64,000 nucleotides of DNA from Catellatospora tritici. GTDB lineage: Bacteria > Actinomycetota > Actinomycetes > Mycobacteriales > Micromonosporaceae. Location of the stretch: positions 515,077-579,076 of the forward strand of contig NZ_JAHRCY010000001.1 of the NCBI RefSeq assembly GCF_019083965.1. The letters run 5' to 3'. A program made the position numbers and the translations under genes. Below, piece by piece: positions 7,874 to 17,042 of the stretch. The notes beneath the pieces were generated by a model that had not been told where the DNA came from, searched no databases, and worked only from the letters and a program-made list of their open reading frames with translations. The number at the start of each line of letters is the position of its first letter. Positions within the stretch are counted from its first letter, which is position 1.

Positions 7874-8573
7874 GTAGGCCGCATTCGGTCTTGTCGAACA
7901 TGGCCCAGCGCCCGGCGCGCGCGTCCTCGCCCGGCTCCACCCGGCGCGTGCACGGCCAGCAGCCGACCGAGCCGTAGCCCTGGTTGAGCAGCTGGTTGAC
8001 CGGCACCTCGTGGGCGGCGATGTAGTCGTCGACGTCGGCCTGGGTCCAGTTGGCCAGCGGGTTGACCTTGACCTTGCCGCGGGCGTGCTCGAAGTGCACC
8101 ACCGGGGTGTTCGCCCGGGAGGGTGACTCGTCGCGGCGCAGTCCCGCGCCCCAGGCTTCGTACTCGGCCAGGGCCTGCTCCAGCGGCCGCACCTTGCGCA
8201 GGTAGCAGCACGAGTCGGGGTCGCGCGAGTACAGCCGGGGGCCGTACTGCTCGTCCTGCTCGGCCAGGGTCAGCTCGGGGCGCACCGTGCGCACCGTCAC
8301 CGGGATGGTGCGCGAGGCGATGTCACGCACCCGCAGCGTCTCGGCGAAGTGCAGCCCGGTGTCCAGGAAGACCACCTCGACGCCCGGCACGACCCGGCCC
8401 GCGACATGCGCGAGCACCGCGTCGGCGAACGAGCTGGTGATACAGAAGCGGGCTCCGAACGTGGCGGCGGCCCAGCCGAGGATCTCCTCGGCCGGGGCGC
8501 CCTCCAATTCCTTGCCCGCGCGGGTGGCGAGCTCGATCAGTTCCTCGGTGGTGCGACGCGCCTCGACAGTCAT
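7863..8573 (-). CDS. cysH: Assimilatory adenylyl-sulfate (APS) reductase
   Basis: A 236-residue PAPS/APS reductase. It reduces adenylyl sulfate to sulfite with thioredoxin. The P-loop-like region FCITSSFADAVLAHV, the redox tail ECGLH and, decisively, two cysteine pairs (SCCYLRKV and GCWPCTRR) that carry a [4Fe-4S] cluster mark the APS-using, iron-sulfur class found in actinobacteria. The ATG at 8573 overlaps the upstream stop as ATGA and has GGGAGA as ribosome site. Sulfate adenylyltransferase genes are not in this window. Confidence 0.95.
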   Translation of the reverse strand: MTVEARRTTEELIELATRAGKELEGAPAEEILGWAAATFGARFCITSSFADAVLAHVAGRVVPGVEVVFLDTGLHFAETLRVRDIASRTIPVTVRTVRPELTLAEQDEQYGPRLYSRDPDSCCYLRKVRPLEQALAEYEAWGAGLRRDESPSRANTPVVHFEHARGKVKVNPLANWTQADVDDYIAAHEVPVNQLLNQGYGSVGCWPCTRRVEPGEDARAGRWAMFDKTECGLHAA

Positions 8574-8767
8574 GGCGTCTCCCTCCCCAGCAGGCCCAAC
8601 ATCTTCAGCGCGAAGACCCGACGGCAGGCCCGGCACTCCCACTGCCCGTGCGTGGTCGGCGCGGGCTCCTCCTCGTCGTGCTCTGGACCCGCGTGCGGCC
8701 GCAGGAACTGCTCCTCGCCGCAGAACGGGCAGTAGTACGGCACCGCGCGTTGGGCACCCTCGCTCAT
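8570..8767 (-). CDS. Small zinc-ribbon protein of the sulfite operon, 65 aa
   Basis: The 65-residue product has CPFCGEEQF near the N-terminus and CRACRRVFAL near the C-terminus, two CxxC knuckles that should form one zinc ribbon around an acidic linker (HDEEEPAP). Start and stop both overlap neighbours (ATGA at each end), so it is translated between the 19-codon ORF and cysH. Similar small proteins sit beside sulfite reductase in other actinobacteria. A role in ferredoxin or metal handling is conceivable but not shown. Confidence 0.8.
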   Translation of the reverse strand: MSEGAQRAVPYYCPFCGEEQFLRPHAGPEHDEEEPAPTTHGQWECRACRRVFALKMLGLLGRETP

Positions 8768-8823
8768 GACTCCGCCCTCGGCGTCGTCATGAGGAGCGCG
8801 AAGTCCCTGAGTCGCTCGCTCAT
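8764..8823 (-). CDS. 19-residue bridging mini-ORF between sir and the zinc-ribbon gene
   Basis: The ATG at 8823 overlaps the sir stop (ATGA) and its TGA overlaps the next ATG (8764-8767). The frame encodes MSERLRDFALLMTTPRAES. It exactly fills the space between two genes, with start-stop overlaps on both sides. It may be a real micropeptide or simply a translational bridge that keeps ribosomes moving to the downstream genes. No family is recognised. Confidence 0.55.
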   Translation of the reverse strand: MSERLRDFALLMTTPRAES

Positions 8824-10541
8824 CGGAGCTCTTCCTCGTCCACGCGCAGCACCCATTCGGCGAACGGCTCGGTCGCGTCCTTGCGGCCGTCGAGGTACCG
8901 GCGCACCAGGCGCTCGGCGTACTCGGGCAGTTCGTCGGCGGTGGTCTTGAGGCCGCGCAGCTTGCGGCCGAAGTTCGGGTTCTGGCCCTGTGCCATGCTC
9001 AGCGCGCCGCCCAGGTGCACCTGGAAGCCCTCGACCATCTCGCCGTTCGGGCCGGGGACCAGCTGGCCCTTGAGCCCGATGTCGGCGACCTGGGTCCGCG
9101 CGCACGCGTTCGGGCAGCCGTTGACGTTGATCGAGACCGAGCCGTCGATGTGGCCGAACACCTGCTCCAGGTGCGCCACGGTCCTGGCCGCGGTCGCCTT
9201 GGTCTCGACGATGGCCAGCTTGCAGAACTCGATGCCGGTGCAGGCCATGGTGTCACGCCGGAAGCTCGACGGCCGGGCCTGCAGCCCGATCGCGTCCAGC
9301 GCCGCCACCAGCGACTCCACCTGGTCCTCGGCCACGTCGAGCACGAGCAGTTTCTGGTACGGGGTCAGCCGCACCCGCCCCGAGCCGTGCGCCTCGGCGA
9401 TGTCGGCGACCTGCGCCAGCACCGTGCCGCTGACCCGCCCGGCGACCGCGGCCACGCCGACGTAGAACTTCCCGTCCCGCTGACGGTGCACGCCGATGTG
9501 GTCGATGGCGTGCTCGGGCAGCACGGGCGCCGGGCCGTCGACGAGCTTGCGTCCGAGGAACTCGTCCTCCAGGATCTGGCGGAACTTCGCCACGCCCCAG
9601 TCGGCGATCAGGAACTTGATCCGGGCGCGGCTGCGCAGGCGGCGGTAGCCGTAGTCGCGGAACAGGCGGGCCACTCCGGCGTACACCTCGGCCACCTCGT
9701 GCAGTGGGATCCAGGCGCCCAGGCGCTGGGCCAGCATCGGGTTGGTGGACAGGCCGCCGCCGACCCACAGGTCGAAGCCGGGCCCGTGCTCGGGGTGCAC
9801 GACGCCGAGGAACGAGATGTCGTTGGCCTCGTATGGCACGTCGGCCAGCCAGGAGACCACGGACTTGAACTTGCGGGGCAGATTGGACAGTGCCGGGTCG
9901 CCGATGTACTTCTCGACGATCTCCTGGATCGCCGGGGTGCCGTCGAGCACCTCGTCGGCGCTGATGCCCGCCACCGGGCTGCCCATCACCACGCGCGGGG
10001 TGTCACCGCAGGCCTCGGTGGTGGACAGGCCGACCGCCTCGATCTCGCGCCAGATCGCCGGCACGTCCTCGACCCGCACCCAGTGCAGCTGGACGTTCTG
10101 GCGGTCGGTGATGTCGGCGGTGTCGCGGCCGTACTTGCTCGACACGTTGGCGACCGCGCGCAGTTGGGCCAGGTCGAGCTGGCCGCCGTCGATGCGGATG
10201 CGGAGCATGAAGTATTCGTCGTCGAGCTCGTGCGGCTCGAGGATCGCGGTGCGCCCGCCGTCGATGCCGGGCTTGCGCTGGGTGTATAGCCCCCACCAGC
10301 GGAACCGGCCGCGCAGGTCGGCCGGGTCGATCGAGTCGAAGCCCCGGTGGGCGTAGATGTTCTCGATCCGGGCGCGCACGTTGAGCCCGTTGTCGTCCTT
10401 CTTGGTGCGCTCGTTGGGGTTGAGGGGTTCGCGGTGGCCCAACGCCCACTGACCCTCACCACGCGGTTTGCGCGCGGCCCGGCCCGGGGCGGTCGCCGGC
10501 GGCTGGGCTGCTGCGGACTGCGGTGCTGCTGATGCTGCCAT
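8820..10541 (-). CDS. sir: Ferredoxin-dependent sulfite reductase (NirA/SirA family)
   Basis: A 573-residue siroheme/[4Fe-4S] reductase converting sulfite to sulfide. It has two ferredoxin-like half domains (about residues 65-140 and 330-400) and the cluster ligands TACTGIEFCKLA and NGCPNACAR in the C-terminal part. Tyr (KYGRD) and Cys (the ACTG cysteine) near the cluster fit a sulfite rather than nitrite reductase, though the two are hard to separate. Company with cysH and a siroheme chelatase supports sulfite. An Ala/Pro-rich N-terminal 30 residues precede the conserved start. The ATG at 10541 has AGGAGGA upstream. Expression is probably attenuated through the leader peptide at 10678-10779. 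Confidence 0.93.
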   Translation of the reverse strand: MAASAAPQSAAAQPPATAPGRAARKPRGEGQWALGHREPLNPNERTKKDDNGLNVRARIENIYAHRGFDSIDPADLRGRFRWWGLYTQRKPGIDGGRTAILEPHELDDEYFMLRIRIDGGQLDLAQLRAVANVSSKYGRDTADITDRQNVQLHWVRVEDVPAIWREIEAVGLSTTEACGDTPRVVMGSPVAGISADEVLDGTPAIQEIVEKYIGDPALSNLPRKFKSVVSWLADVPYEANDISFLGVVHPEHGPGFDLWVGGGLSTNPMLAQRLGAWIPLHEVAEVYAGVARLFRDYGYRRLRSRARIKFLIADWGVAKFRQILEDEFLGRKLVDGPAPVLPEHAIDHIGVHRQRDGKFYVGVAAVAGRVSGTVLAQVADIAEAHGSGRVRLTPYQKLLVLDVAEDQVESLVAALDAIGLQARPSSFRRDTMACTGIEFCKLAIVETKATAARTVAHLEQVFGHIDGSVSINVNGCPNACARTQVADIGLKGQLVPGPNGEMVEGFQVHLGGALSMAQGQNPNFGRKLRGLKTTADELPEYAERLVRRYLDGRKDATEPFAEWVLRVDEEELR

Positions 10542-10677
10542 CGCAGCGTCCTCCTGTGATCCTATAGAGCGAGAGCGCGGCTACGCGCCGTCCCGCGGAT
10601 CACGCGGATTTAAGCATGTGAATGCTTCGGCGCGGAGGTCGCGCCCGATTTCGAGAAAGAGAAAACGGACCGGGCGC

Positions 10678-10779
10678 TCAGCCGGCCGGACAGATGGCGC
10701 TGCGCACGCGGCCGAAGTCGATGTGGCGGCGGGCGGTGAGCCCGAGCCCCATCAGGCGGCGGTGGGCAGCGGGATTCAT
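10678..10779 (-). CDS. Leader peptide of the sulfite-assimilation operon
   Basis: A 33-codon ORF from ATG 10779 to TGA 10678, ending 136 nt before sir. The product contains LTARRHIDFGRVRSAIC, matching the actinobacterial putative leader peptide family found upstream of sulfur-metabolism genes (RRHIDxxRV followed by a short stretch and Cys). The Cys codon (TGT) is fourth from the end. Ribosome site GAGAG is upstream. The family is thought to sense cysteine supply by ribosome stalling and attenuation. Between it and sir lies CCGCG/CGCGG pairing (around 10590-10605) that could be part of the switch. A second in-frame ATG at codon 10 is possible. Confidence 0.8.
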   Translation of the reverse strand: MNPAAHRRLMGLGLTARRHIDFGRVRSAICPAG

Positions 10780-10938
10780 GCGACAACTCTCTCACGGCCG
10801 CTCGCCCCGTGCCAATCTTCGGCCGCGCAACATCCCACATAGTGACGCGTACGTGACGCAGATCGCTCCCGCGACGCGGGCACCGCCCACCCCGGCCGCG
10901 CCCCCGGTTAACCGGCTGTGAACAGGCCCGACGCCCCG

Positions 10939-12465
10939 TCAGCGCTCGCGCTTGGCCAGCGGGACGAACAGCACCGCCTCGGTGCCGCCACCTTCCCGAT
11001 TGCGCAGTTCGATGCTCCCTCGCAGCTCACCGGTGGTGAGCGTACGGATGATCTGCAAGCCGAGACGTTTGTTGGCGGTGGGGTCGAAGTCCTCCGGCAG
11101 ACCGCGTCCGTTGTCGGCGACCACCACGTGCAGCTCCTTCTTGGCCCGCTCCACGTGCACCACCACCTCGGCGCCGCTGGGCACGCTGCCCTCGACCGCT
11201 TCGAAGCCGTGCTCGACCGCGTTGAGCAGCAGTTCGTTGAGGACCATCACCAGGGGGGTGGCGATCTCGGCGGGCAGCACACCGAAGGTGCCCTCACGGC
11301 GGGTGCGCACCGGCGACTCTGGGGAGGCGACCTCGGCGGCCGCGTTGGCGACCCGGTCGACGATCCCGTCGAACTCGACCGCCTCGTCGGCCGACATCGC
11401 CAGCGTCTCGTGCACCAGCGCGATCGACGCCACCCGGCGGACCGACTCCTCCAGCGCGGCCCGCGCCTCCGGCAGGGTCACCCGCCGGGCCTGCAGCCGC
11501 AGCAGCGCCGCGACCGTCTGCAGGTTGTTCTTGACCCGGTGGTGGATCTCGCGGATGGTCGCGTCCTTGGTGATCAGCGCGCGGTCGCGTCGCTTCACCT
11601 CGGTGATGTCACGCACCAGCACCAGCGCGCCGATGGGCACGCCCGCGGGCATCAGCGGCAGCGCCCGGCTGAGCACGGTCGCCGTACGCGCCTCGATCTC
11701 CTTGCGCGGCGGCGCGTCGCCCCGCAGCGCGCCCAGGATGCGGTTGCTCGCCTCCGAGCCCTCCAGCGGATCCTCGGCCAGCCGGTTGAACAGGGCGGCC
11801 AGGTCCTCGCCGACCAGGTGGGCGGAGAAGCCCAGGCGCCGGATCGCCGACTGCGCGTTGGGCGAGGCGTAGGTGACCTTTCCGCTGCCGTCGAGGCGGA
11901 TCAGGCCGTCGCCGACGCGCGGGGCCGAGGTGGTCTCGCCCGCGTGCCGGGTGGCCGGGAAGGTCCCGTCGGCGATCATCTGGGCCAGGTCGTCGGCGGT
12001 GGTGAGGTAGTTCAGTTCGAGCTGGCTGGGGGTGCGGGCGGTGGAGAGGTTGGTGTCGCGGCCCACCACGGCCATGACGTCGCCCGCCTCGCCGTCGGCG
12101 CTGCGTCGGCGCACCGGGATGGCCTCGTGGCGGGCGGGGGTGTCGCCGTACCAGACCGGGTCGCCCTCGCGCCAGATCCGGCCCTGCTCGCGCGCCACCG
12201 CCAGGTGCGCCACCTCGGCCCCGTGCGAGATCCGCCCGACCTGGTCGTCCTGGTACGCGGTGGGTGCCGTGGTCGGGCGCACCTGCGCGACGCACAGGAA
12301 CGCCGGCTCCCCGGTCGGGTGGTTGTCCACCGGCACCCACAACAGCAGATCCGCGAAGGACAGGTCGGAGATCAGCTGCCAGTCCCCGGCGAGCCGGTGC
12401 AGATGATCGATATCGGCCGGCCCCAGGGAGGTGTGCTCCTCCACCAGCTCACGCAGTGTCGACAC
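10939..12465 (-). CDS. pdtaS: Sensor histidine kinase PdtaS
   Basis: A 508-residue cytoplasmic kinase without membrane segments. It has an N-terminal GAF_4-type domain (about 1-145), a PAS domain (about 175-300), a HisKA_2 dimerisation domain with phospho-acceptor EIHHRVKNNLQTVAALLRLQ (about 310-335), and a HATPase domain with NELLLNAVEHGF and ADNGRGLPEDFD. This order is that of PdtaS, which phosphorylates the ANTAR-domain antiterminator PdtaR. No pdtaR is in this window. GTG start at 12465 after GAGAGG. In M. tuberculosis pdtaS neighbours whiB1; here the sulfur operon lies between. Confidence 0.93.
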   Translation of the reverse strand: MSTLRELVEEHTSLGPADIDHLHRLAGDWQLISDLSFADLLLWVPVDNHPTGEPAFLCVAQVRPTTAPTAYQDDQVGRISHGAEVAHLAVAREQGRIWREGDPVWYGDTPARHEAIPVRRRSADGEAGDVMAVVGRDTNLSTARTPSQLELNYLTTADDLAQMIADGTFPATRHAGETTSAPRVGDGLIRLDGSGKVTYASPNAQSAIRRLGFSAHLVGEDLAALFNRLAEDPLEGSEASNRILGALRGDAPPRKEIEARTATVLSRALPLMPAGVPIGALVLVRDITEVKRRDRALITKDATIREIHHRVKNNLQTVAALLRLQARRVTLPEARAALEESVRRVASIALVHETLAMSADEAVEFDGIVDRVANAAAEVASPESPVRTRREGTFGVLPAEIATPLVMVLNELLLNAVEHGFEAVEGSVPSGAEVVVHVERAKKELHVVVADNGRGLPEDFDPTANKRLGLQIIRTLTTGELRGSIELRNREGGGTEAVLFVPLAKRER

Positions 12466-12502
12466 GAGTGAAGCCTCTCATGCCCGCACCCTGCTTGAAC
12501 GG

Positions 12503-13573
12503 TCAGAGCGTGGTGGTGACCTTCTTCAGTCCGCGCGGGGCGTCGGGGTCGTTGCCGCGGGCCAGGGCCAGCGCCATGACCAGCTGCTGCACCGGCAGGA
12601 TCTCCAGCAGCGGGGCGTAGCGCTCGTCCACGGCGGGCACCGGCAGCTGCGCGTGCGCCCCGGCGACCAGGTCCGGGCCGATCGCGACCACGTCGGCGCT
12701 GCGCTCGTCGAGCCTGGCCAGCACGTCGCGCATGGCCTGCCCGCCCGGACCGTTGCCGACGAACGCGAGCACCGGCACGTCGGGCTGGGTCATCGCGAGC
12801 GGGCCGTGCAGCAGATCGGCGCCGGAGAAGGCCAGCGCGGGCAGGTACGACGTCTCCATGAGCTTCAGCGCCGACTCGCGCGCCGACGGGTAGGCGTAGC
12901 CGCGGCCGGTGGTGACCATGCGGGCGGCGAACCGGTAACGGGCCGCGAGCTCGGTGGCGGTGGTGTCGGCCAGGGTCCGCTCGGCCAGCTCGGGCAGCGT
13001 GGCCAGGGCGGCCTGCTCGTCGGCGGGCAGCGCGCCGCCGTTGCGTACGCCCTCGATCAGCTGCAGCAGCGCGAACAGCTCGGCGGTGTAGGTCTTGGTG
13101 GCCGCGACGGCCCGCTCGTGCCCGGCGGCCACGTCGATCGACAGCTCGGCGGTCTGCGCCAGCACCGAATCGGGCGCGTTGGTCACGGCCAGCGTGAGCG
13201 CGCCGGATTCGCGGGCCACCCGGACCACCTCGGTCAGGTCGGGCGAACCGCCGCTCTGCGAGACCCCGATGACCAGGGCGTGCGACAGGTCGGGGCGGGC
13301 GCCGAAGACGGTGATCGCGCTGGGCGAGGCCAGGCCCGCGGGCAGGCCGAGACGGATCTCGGTGAGGTACGACCCGTACAGGGCCGCGTGGTCGGAGGTG
13401 CCCCGGGCGACGAACACCACGTGCTTGGGCTGTCGCTGCGCGATCACCTTGGCGACCTGCGCGATGGCCCCGGCGTTGGCCGGCTCCAGCAGACCTGCCA
13501 GCACCTGCGGCTGCTCCGCGATGTCGGTCGCCATGCCGTTCCCACGCTGAACCATGTCCATTTCACCCATCAT
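12503..13573 (-). CDS. Double SIS-domain sugar-phosphate isomerase/deaminase-like protein
   Basis: About 356 residues with two SIS domains (about 40-170 and 205-330). VFVARGTSDHAALYGSYLTE and VIGVSQSGGSPDL are sugar-phosphate binding loops, and ESALKLMETSYLPA is the GlmS-like glutamate/lysine region. The glutamine amidotransferase domain of GlmS is missing. The protein is probably a glucosamine-6-phosphate deaminase (NagB-II) or related amino-sugar isomerase. The start is uncertain: ATG 13573 is chosen, but GTG 13591 and ATGs further in are possible. It is divergent from the TPR gene. Confidence 0.82.
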   Translation of the reverse strand: MMGEMDMVQRGNGMATDIAEQPQVLAGLLEPANAGAIAQVAKVIAQRQPKHVVFVARGTSDHAALYGSYLTEIRLGLPAGLASPSAITVFGARPDLSHALVIGVSQSGGSPDLTEVVRVARESGALTLAVTNAPDSVLAQTAELSIDVAAGHERAVAATKTYTAELFALLQLIEGVRNGGALPADEQAALATLPELAERTLADTTATELAARYRFAARMVTTGRGYAYPSARESALKLMETSYLPALAFSGADLLHGPLAMTQPDVPVLAFVGNGPGGQAMRDVLARLDERSADVVAIGPDLVAGAHAQLPVPAVDERYAPLLEILPVQQLVMALALARGNDPDAPRGLKKVTTTL

Positions 13574-13737
13574 CCGCTCGTGGCGCGGCACCTGCTGCCG
13601 CGCTGCGCGTTAGTCGCTCAGTTCGTGCGCAGTCTTGCACGATTGAACGCGGTTCGGCAACACTGCGCGCACTAATGAGCAGGCTCACACATTGGCGCAT
13701 ATTGCTCTAGCCTGTCTGCCATCGAGGGGAGGTTCCC

Positions 13738-15324
13738 GTGTCCGACGGCGTCGACGATCCGCGTCAGGAGGCGCTGGGCGAGCTCGCCCTCGCCGCGCTG
13801 GCCTGGGAGGAACAGGACTTCGAACACGCCGCGAACCACGTGTGCGCGGCGCTGGCGCACGAACCCACCCTGCCGGAGGCGCACGAACTGCTCGCCCGGC
13901 TGGCCGCCCGCACCGAGGACGGCGGAGTGGCCCTGTTCCGGCCCGGTCGGCGCGCCTTCATCGGGCAGGTGGTGGCGTACGCGCACGTGCTTGCCCGCCG
14001 CGGCGACGTCGTCGACGCGCTGTCGCTGCTCGCGCAGGCGACCGCGCACGACCCGACCCGGGCCTGGGCCGACGTGGCGTGGGTGCACGCGGTCGACCCG
14101 GGCCAGATCAACCCCGAGCATCTGGTCGGCCTCCTGCTCACCGTGCTGGGGGCGCTGCCCGACCCGGCCCCCGCACCGGTCGCCGCGGCCAACCGCGCCT
14201 ACCTCGCCCTGGCCGAGCGGGCGCTGGCCGCGTTCCCCCGCGCCGCGCTGCTGCACGGGGCCGCCTCCGGGGTCGCCCGGCGGATGGGCGCCGTCCCGCT
14301 GGCGCTGCGCTGGTCCGCCCGTGGCGCGCAGCTGGAGTCGGGCAAGCTCACCGAGATGTGGCGGGCCAACGCCCTGCGCGCCGACGGCCAGCTCGACGCG
14401 GCCGTCACGGCGATGCGCAGCGCGCAGCGCCACGACCCCGAGGACCTCGCGGTCACCTCGGACCTGGCGATCTGGCTGACCGAGGCGGGGCAACCCGCCG
14501 AGGGCCTGCGGCTGATCGAGGCGGCGATCCGGCGCGATCCGTCGTACGACTGCGCCGTGCACACCGCGCACCGACTGCGCTTCCTCGCCGACGGCAATCC
14601 CGAGCACCTGGTGGCGCTGGCCGACTTCATGCGCACGCAGCCGGCGGCCAGCCACGAGCACCTGGACCTCGACGAGTGCTGCGAGGCCCTGCCCTGGCTG
14701 GGGTTCGTGCCGCCGTCAGCGGGCGCCGCGTCGGCACCGGGGGCGTCGATCCCGGGGGCGCCGACGCGCGGCAGACGTGACCTCGACGCGCTGCTCGACC
14801 TGGGCTGGGGGCCGCCACCCTCGCGCTACGACCTGGCCATCCGCCTGTCCGGGCTGCCCGCCGACGATCTGGTCGCCGCGCTGCACGCGGCCGAGGGCGG
14901 CGACGCGGTCGCGCGACGACGGCAGCTGTGGTGCTGCCTGGGCCTGCTGCACCACCGCACCGGCGAACCGTGGCCGGTCTCGACGCGGCGTCGGCTGCTG
15001 GTCGAGCTGGCCTTCGGAGCGGCCGACCAGGCCGCGGAGGCGGCGCTGTACGCCCTGGTCACCGCCGCCTGGGTGGACCCGGACTGCCGGGCGGACGTGG
15101 CGGAGCTGGTCGGCGCCCGGTTCGACGCCTCACAGTCCGACAGCGGCCCGGCGGTGGCCCAGCTCGCGTTCGTCACGCCGGGGCTGGACGGGGCGTTGCG
15201 CGCCCGGATCTGGGCGGTCTGTGCACAGGCCTGGCCGCGTTCGTACCATCCCTCGGCGCTGCGCCCGCTGAGCGCGCCCATGCCCCGCCGGTCCTGGCTG
15301 GACCGCCTGCTGCGCCGCTCCTGA
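13738..15324 (+). CDS. TPR-repeat protein, 528 aa, unknown role
   Basis: GTG start at 13738 with GAGGGGAGG just upstream. The cytoplasmic 528-residue protein has tetratricopeptide-like helical pairs in its first 300 residues (for example AALAWEEQDFEHAANHVCAALAHEPTL and NALRADGQLDAAVTAMRSAQRHDPED). A Gly/Ala/Pro linker (about 325-345) is followed by a second helical domain. Such proteins scaffold other proteins. No catalytic motif was seen. Similar long TPR proteins occur in Micromonosporaceae. A perfect 15-bp hairpin terminates it. Confidence 0.8.
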   Translation: MSDGVDDPRQEALGELALAALAWEEQDFEHAANHVCAALAHEPTLPEAHELLARLAARTEDGGVALFRPGRRAFIGQVVAYAHVLARRGDVVDALSLLAQATAHDPTRAWADVAWVHAVDPGQINPEHLVGLLLTVLGALPDPAPAPVAAANRAYLALAERALAAFPRAALLHGAASGVARRMGAVPLALRWSARGAQLESGKLTEMWRANALRADGQLDAAVTAMRSAQRHDPEDLAVTSDLAIWLTEAGQPAEGLRLIEAAIRRDPSYDCAVHTAHRLRFLADGNPEHLVALADFMRTQPAASHEHLDLDECCEALPWLGFVPPSAGAASAPGASIPGAPTRGRRDLDALLDLGWGPPPSRYDLAIRLSGLPADDLVAALHAAEGGDAVARRRQLWCCLGLLHHRTGEPWPVSTRRRLLVELAFGAADQAAEAALYALVTAAWVDPDCRADVAELVGARFDASQSDSGPAVAQLAFVTPGLDGALRARIWAVCAQAWPRSYHPSALRPLSAPMPRRSWLDRLLRRS

Positions 15325-15349
15325 CGGGGCGAACCGCGCCCGAACAGGC

Positions 15350-15385
15350 GACACCCCCGGCGACAGGCGGGTCGCCGGGGGTGTC
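15350..15385. terminator. Strong hairpin between the TPR and MFS genes
   Basis: GACACCCCCGGCGAC (15350-15364) pairs perfectly with GTCGCCGGGGGTGTC (15371-15385) around a 6-nt loop. It lies between convergent genes and probably acts for both. Confidence 0.88.
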
Positions 15386-15419
15386 TGGTCTGTACTGACC
15401 CGCGTGGGCGGGCGCCGCG

Positions 15420-17012
15420 TCAGTCGACGGCGACCAGCGGGCGGACGTCGGACTCGCCCTCGGCGCCCTCGGCCTCGTGACCGCGCAGCGGGACCTCCTT
15501 GATGAACCAGGCCGCGACCGGCACCAGGATCGCGAAGCCCAGCGCCCACCAGAACAGGCCCGAGGTCGCGAACGCGATGCCGTGCACCACCAGCTCCTTG
15601 GCCGCCGCGGGCAGCTTGTCGAGCTGGGTCGGCTGCAGCTCGCCGACGCTGAAGTTCATCCCGCCGCCCGCGGCACCGGCCGGGACGTGCGCGGCGATGT
15701 CGTCCTTGAGGCGGTTGACGAAGACCGCGCCGAACAGCGACACACCGAACGAGCCGCCGATGGAGCGGACGAACGTCGCGGTGGAGCTGGAGACGCCCAG
15801 GTCCTTGCGGTCCACGCTGTTCTGGGCGATCAGCATGGTGGTCTGCATCAGGAAGCCCATGCCGACGCCCAGCAGCACCATGTAGATGGACGACTCGGTG
15901 CGGCTGGTGTCGACGTCCAGGCGGGTGAGCAGGTACATCGACACCGCGAGCACGACGCCGCCGACGATCGGGAAGGCGCGGTACTTGCCGGTCTTGGTGA
16001 TGGTGCGGCCCGCGAAGACCGAGGTCACCATCATGCCGAGCATCATCGGCAGCAGCAGCAGGCCACTGTTGGTCGCCGAGGCGCCCTGGACGGTCTGCAT
16101 GTACAGCGGCAGGAACGAGATCGCGCCGAACATCGCGAAGCCGACCATGAAGCCGATGATCGAGACCAGGCTGAAGTTGCGGTTGCGGAAGATGCCCAGC
16201 GGCAGGATCGGCTCGGCGACCCGGGTCTGCGTCCACAGGAACACCGCGAGCAGGACCACGCCGACGATCGCCAGGCCGATGATCTCCTTCGAGCCCCAGG
16301 CGTACTTGCTGCCGCCCCAGGTGGTGATCAGCACGAGCGCGGTCACGCCGACGCTGAGCAGCGCGGCACCGATCCAGTCGATGCGGTGCTCGGTGCGGTA
16401 CTTCGGCAGGTGCAGGGTGGAGGCCAGCACGAGCAGGGCGACGCCGCCGATGGGCAGGTTGATGTAGAAGGCCCAGCGCCAGTCGGCGTGGTCGGTGATG
16501 AAGCCGCCGATCAGCGGGCCGCCGATCATCGCGATACCCATGATCGCGGCCATCATGCCCTGGTACTTGCCGCGCTCGCGCGGGGGAACCAGGTCACCGA
16601 TGATCGCCATCGCGCCGACCATCAGACCGCCGCCGCCGAGGCCCTGCAGCGCCCGGAACGCGATCAGCTGGGTCATGCCCGAGCCGGGGTCGATCTCGCC
16701 CGCGGCACCGGACAGCGCCGATCCGATCAGGAAGATGACGATCGAGACCATGAAGATGGTCTTGCGGCCGTACAGGTCGCCGAGCTTGCCCCAGATCGGG
16801 GTGGAGATGGTGGTGCCCAGCACGTACGCCGTGACCACCCAGGACAGCTTGTCCAGACCGCCCAGCTCGCCGACGATCCGCGGCATCGCGGTTCCGACGA
16901 TCATGTTGTCGAGCATCGCCAGCAGAATGGCGAGCATCAGACCGGGCAGCACGACCTTGAGGTTCGGCTTGGGGATGTTCGGGGATGACGCCCGATCGAG
17001 CACTTCGGTCAC
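15420..17012 (-). CDS. MFS drug efflux transporter, DHA2 (14-TMS) family
   Basis: A 530-residue inner-membrane proton antiporter with about 14 hydrophobic segments. Typical motifs are LDNMIVGTAMPRIVGELGG (motif D1), GKLGDLYGRKTIF (motif A), the RALQGLGGGGLM loop and GPLIGGFITD (motif C, antiporter signature). It is likely to export drugs or lipophilic toxins. GTG start at 17012. It is divergent from a TetR regulator, and the shared 149-bp region contains paired repeats, so substrate-induced derepression is the likely control. The acidic C-terminal tail (GHEAEGAEGESD) is cytoplasmic. Confidence 0.93.
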   Translation of the reverse strand: MTEVLDRASSPNIPKPNLKVVLPGLMLAILLAMLDNMIVGTAMPRIVGELGGLDKLSWVVTAYVLGTTISTPIWGKLGDLYGRKTIFMVSIVIFLIGSALSGAAGEIDPGSGMTQLIAFRALQGLGGGGLMVGAMAIIGDLVPPRERGKYQGMMAAIMGIAMIGGPLIGGFITDHADWRWAFYINLPIGGVALLVLASTLHLPKYRTEHRIDWIGAALLSVGVTALVLITTWGGSKYAWGSKEIIGLAIVGVVLLAVFLWTQTRVAEPILPLGIFRNRNFSLVSIIGFMVGFAMFGAISFLPLYMQTVQGASATNSGLLLLPMMLGMMVTSVFAGRTITKTGKYRAFPIVGGVVLAVSMYLLTRLDVDTSRTESSIYMVLLGVGMGFLMQTTMLIAQNSVDRKDLGVSSSTATFVRSIGGSFGVSLFGAVFVNRLKDDIAAHVPAGAAGGGMNFSVGELQPTQLDKLPAAAKELVVHGIAFATSGLFWWALGFAILVPVAAWFIKEVPLRGHEAEGAEGESDVRPLVAVD

Positions 17013-17042
17013 GGGTTAGGCTCCGCTCAGGTCACCGGTTCG

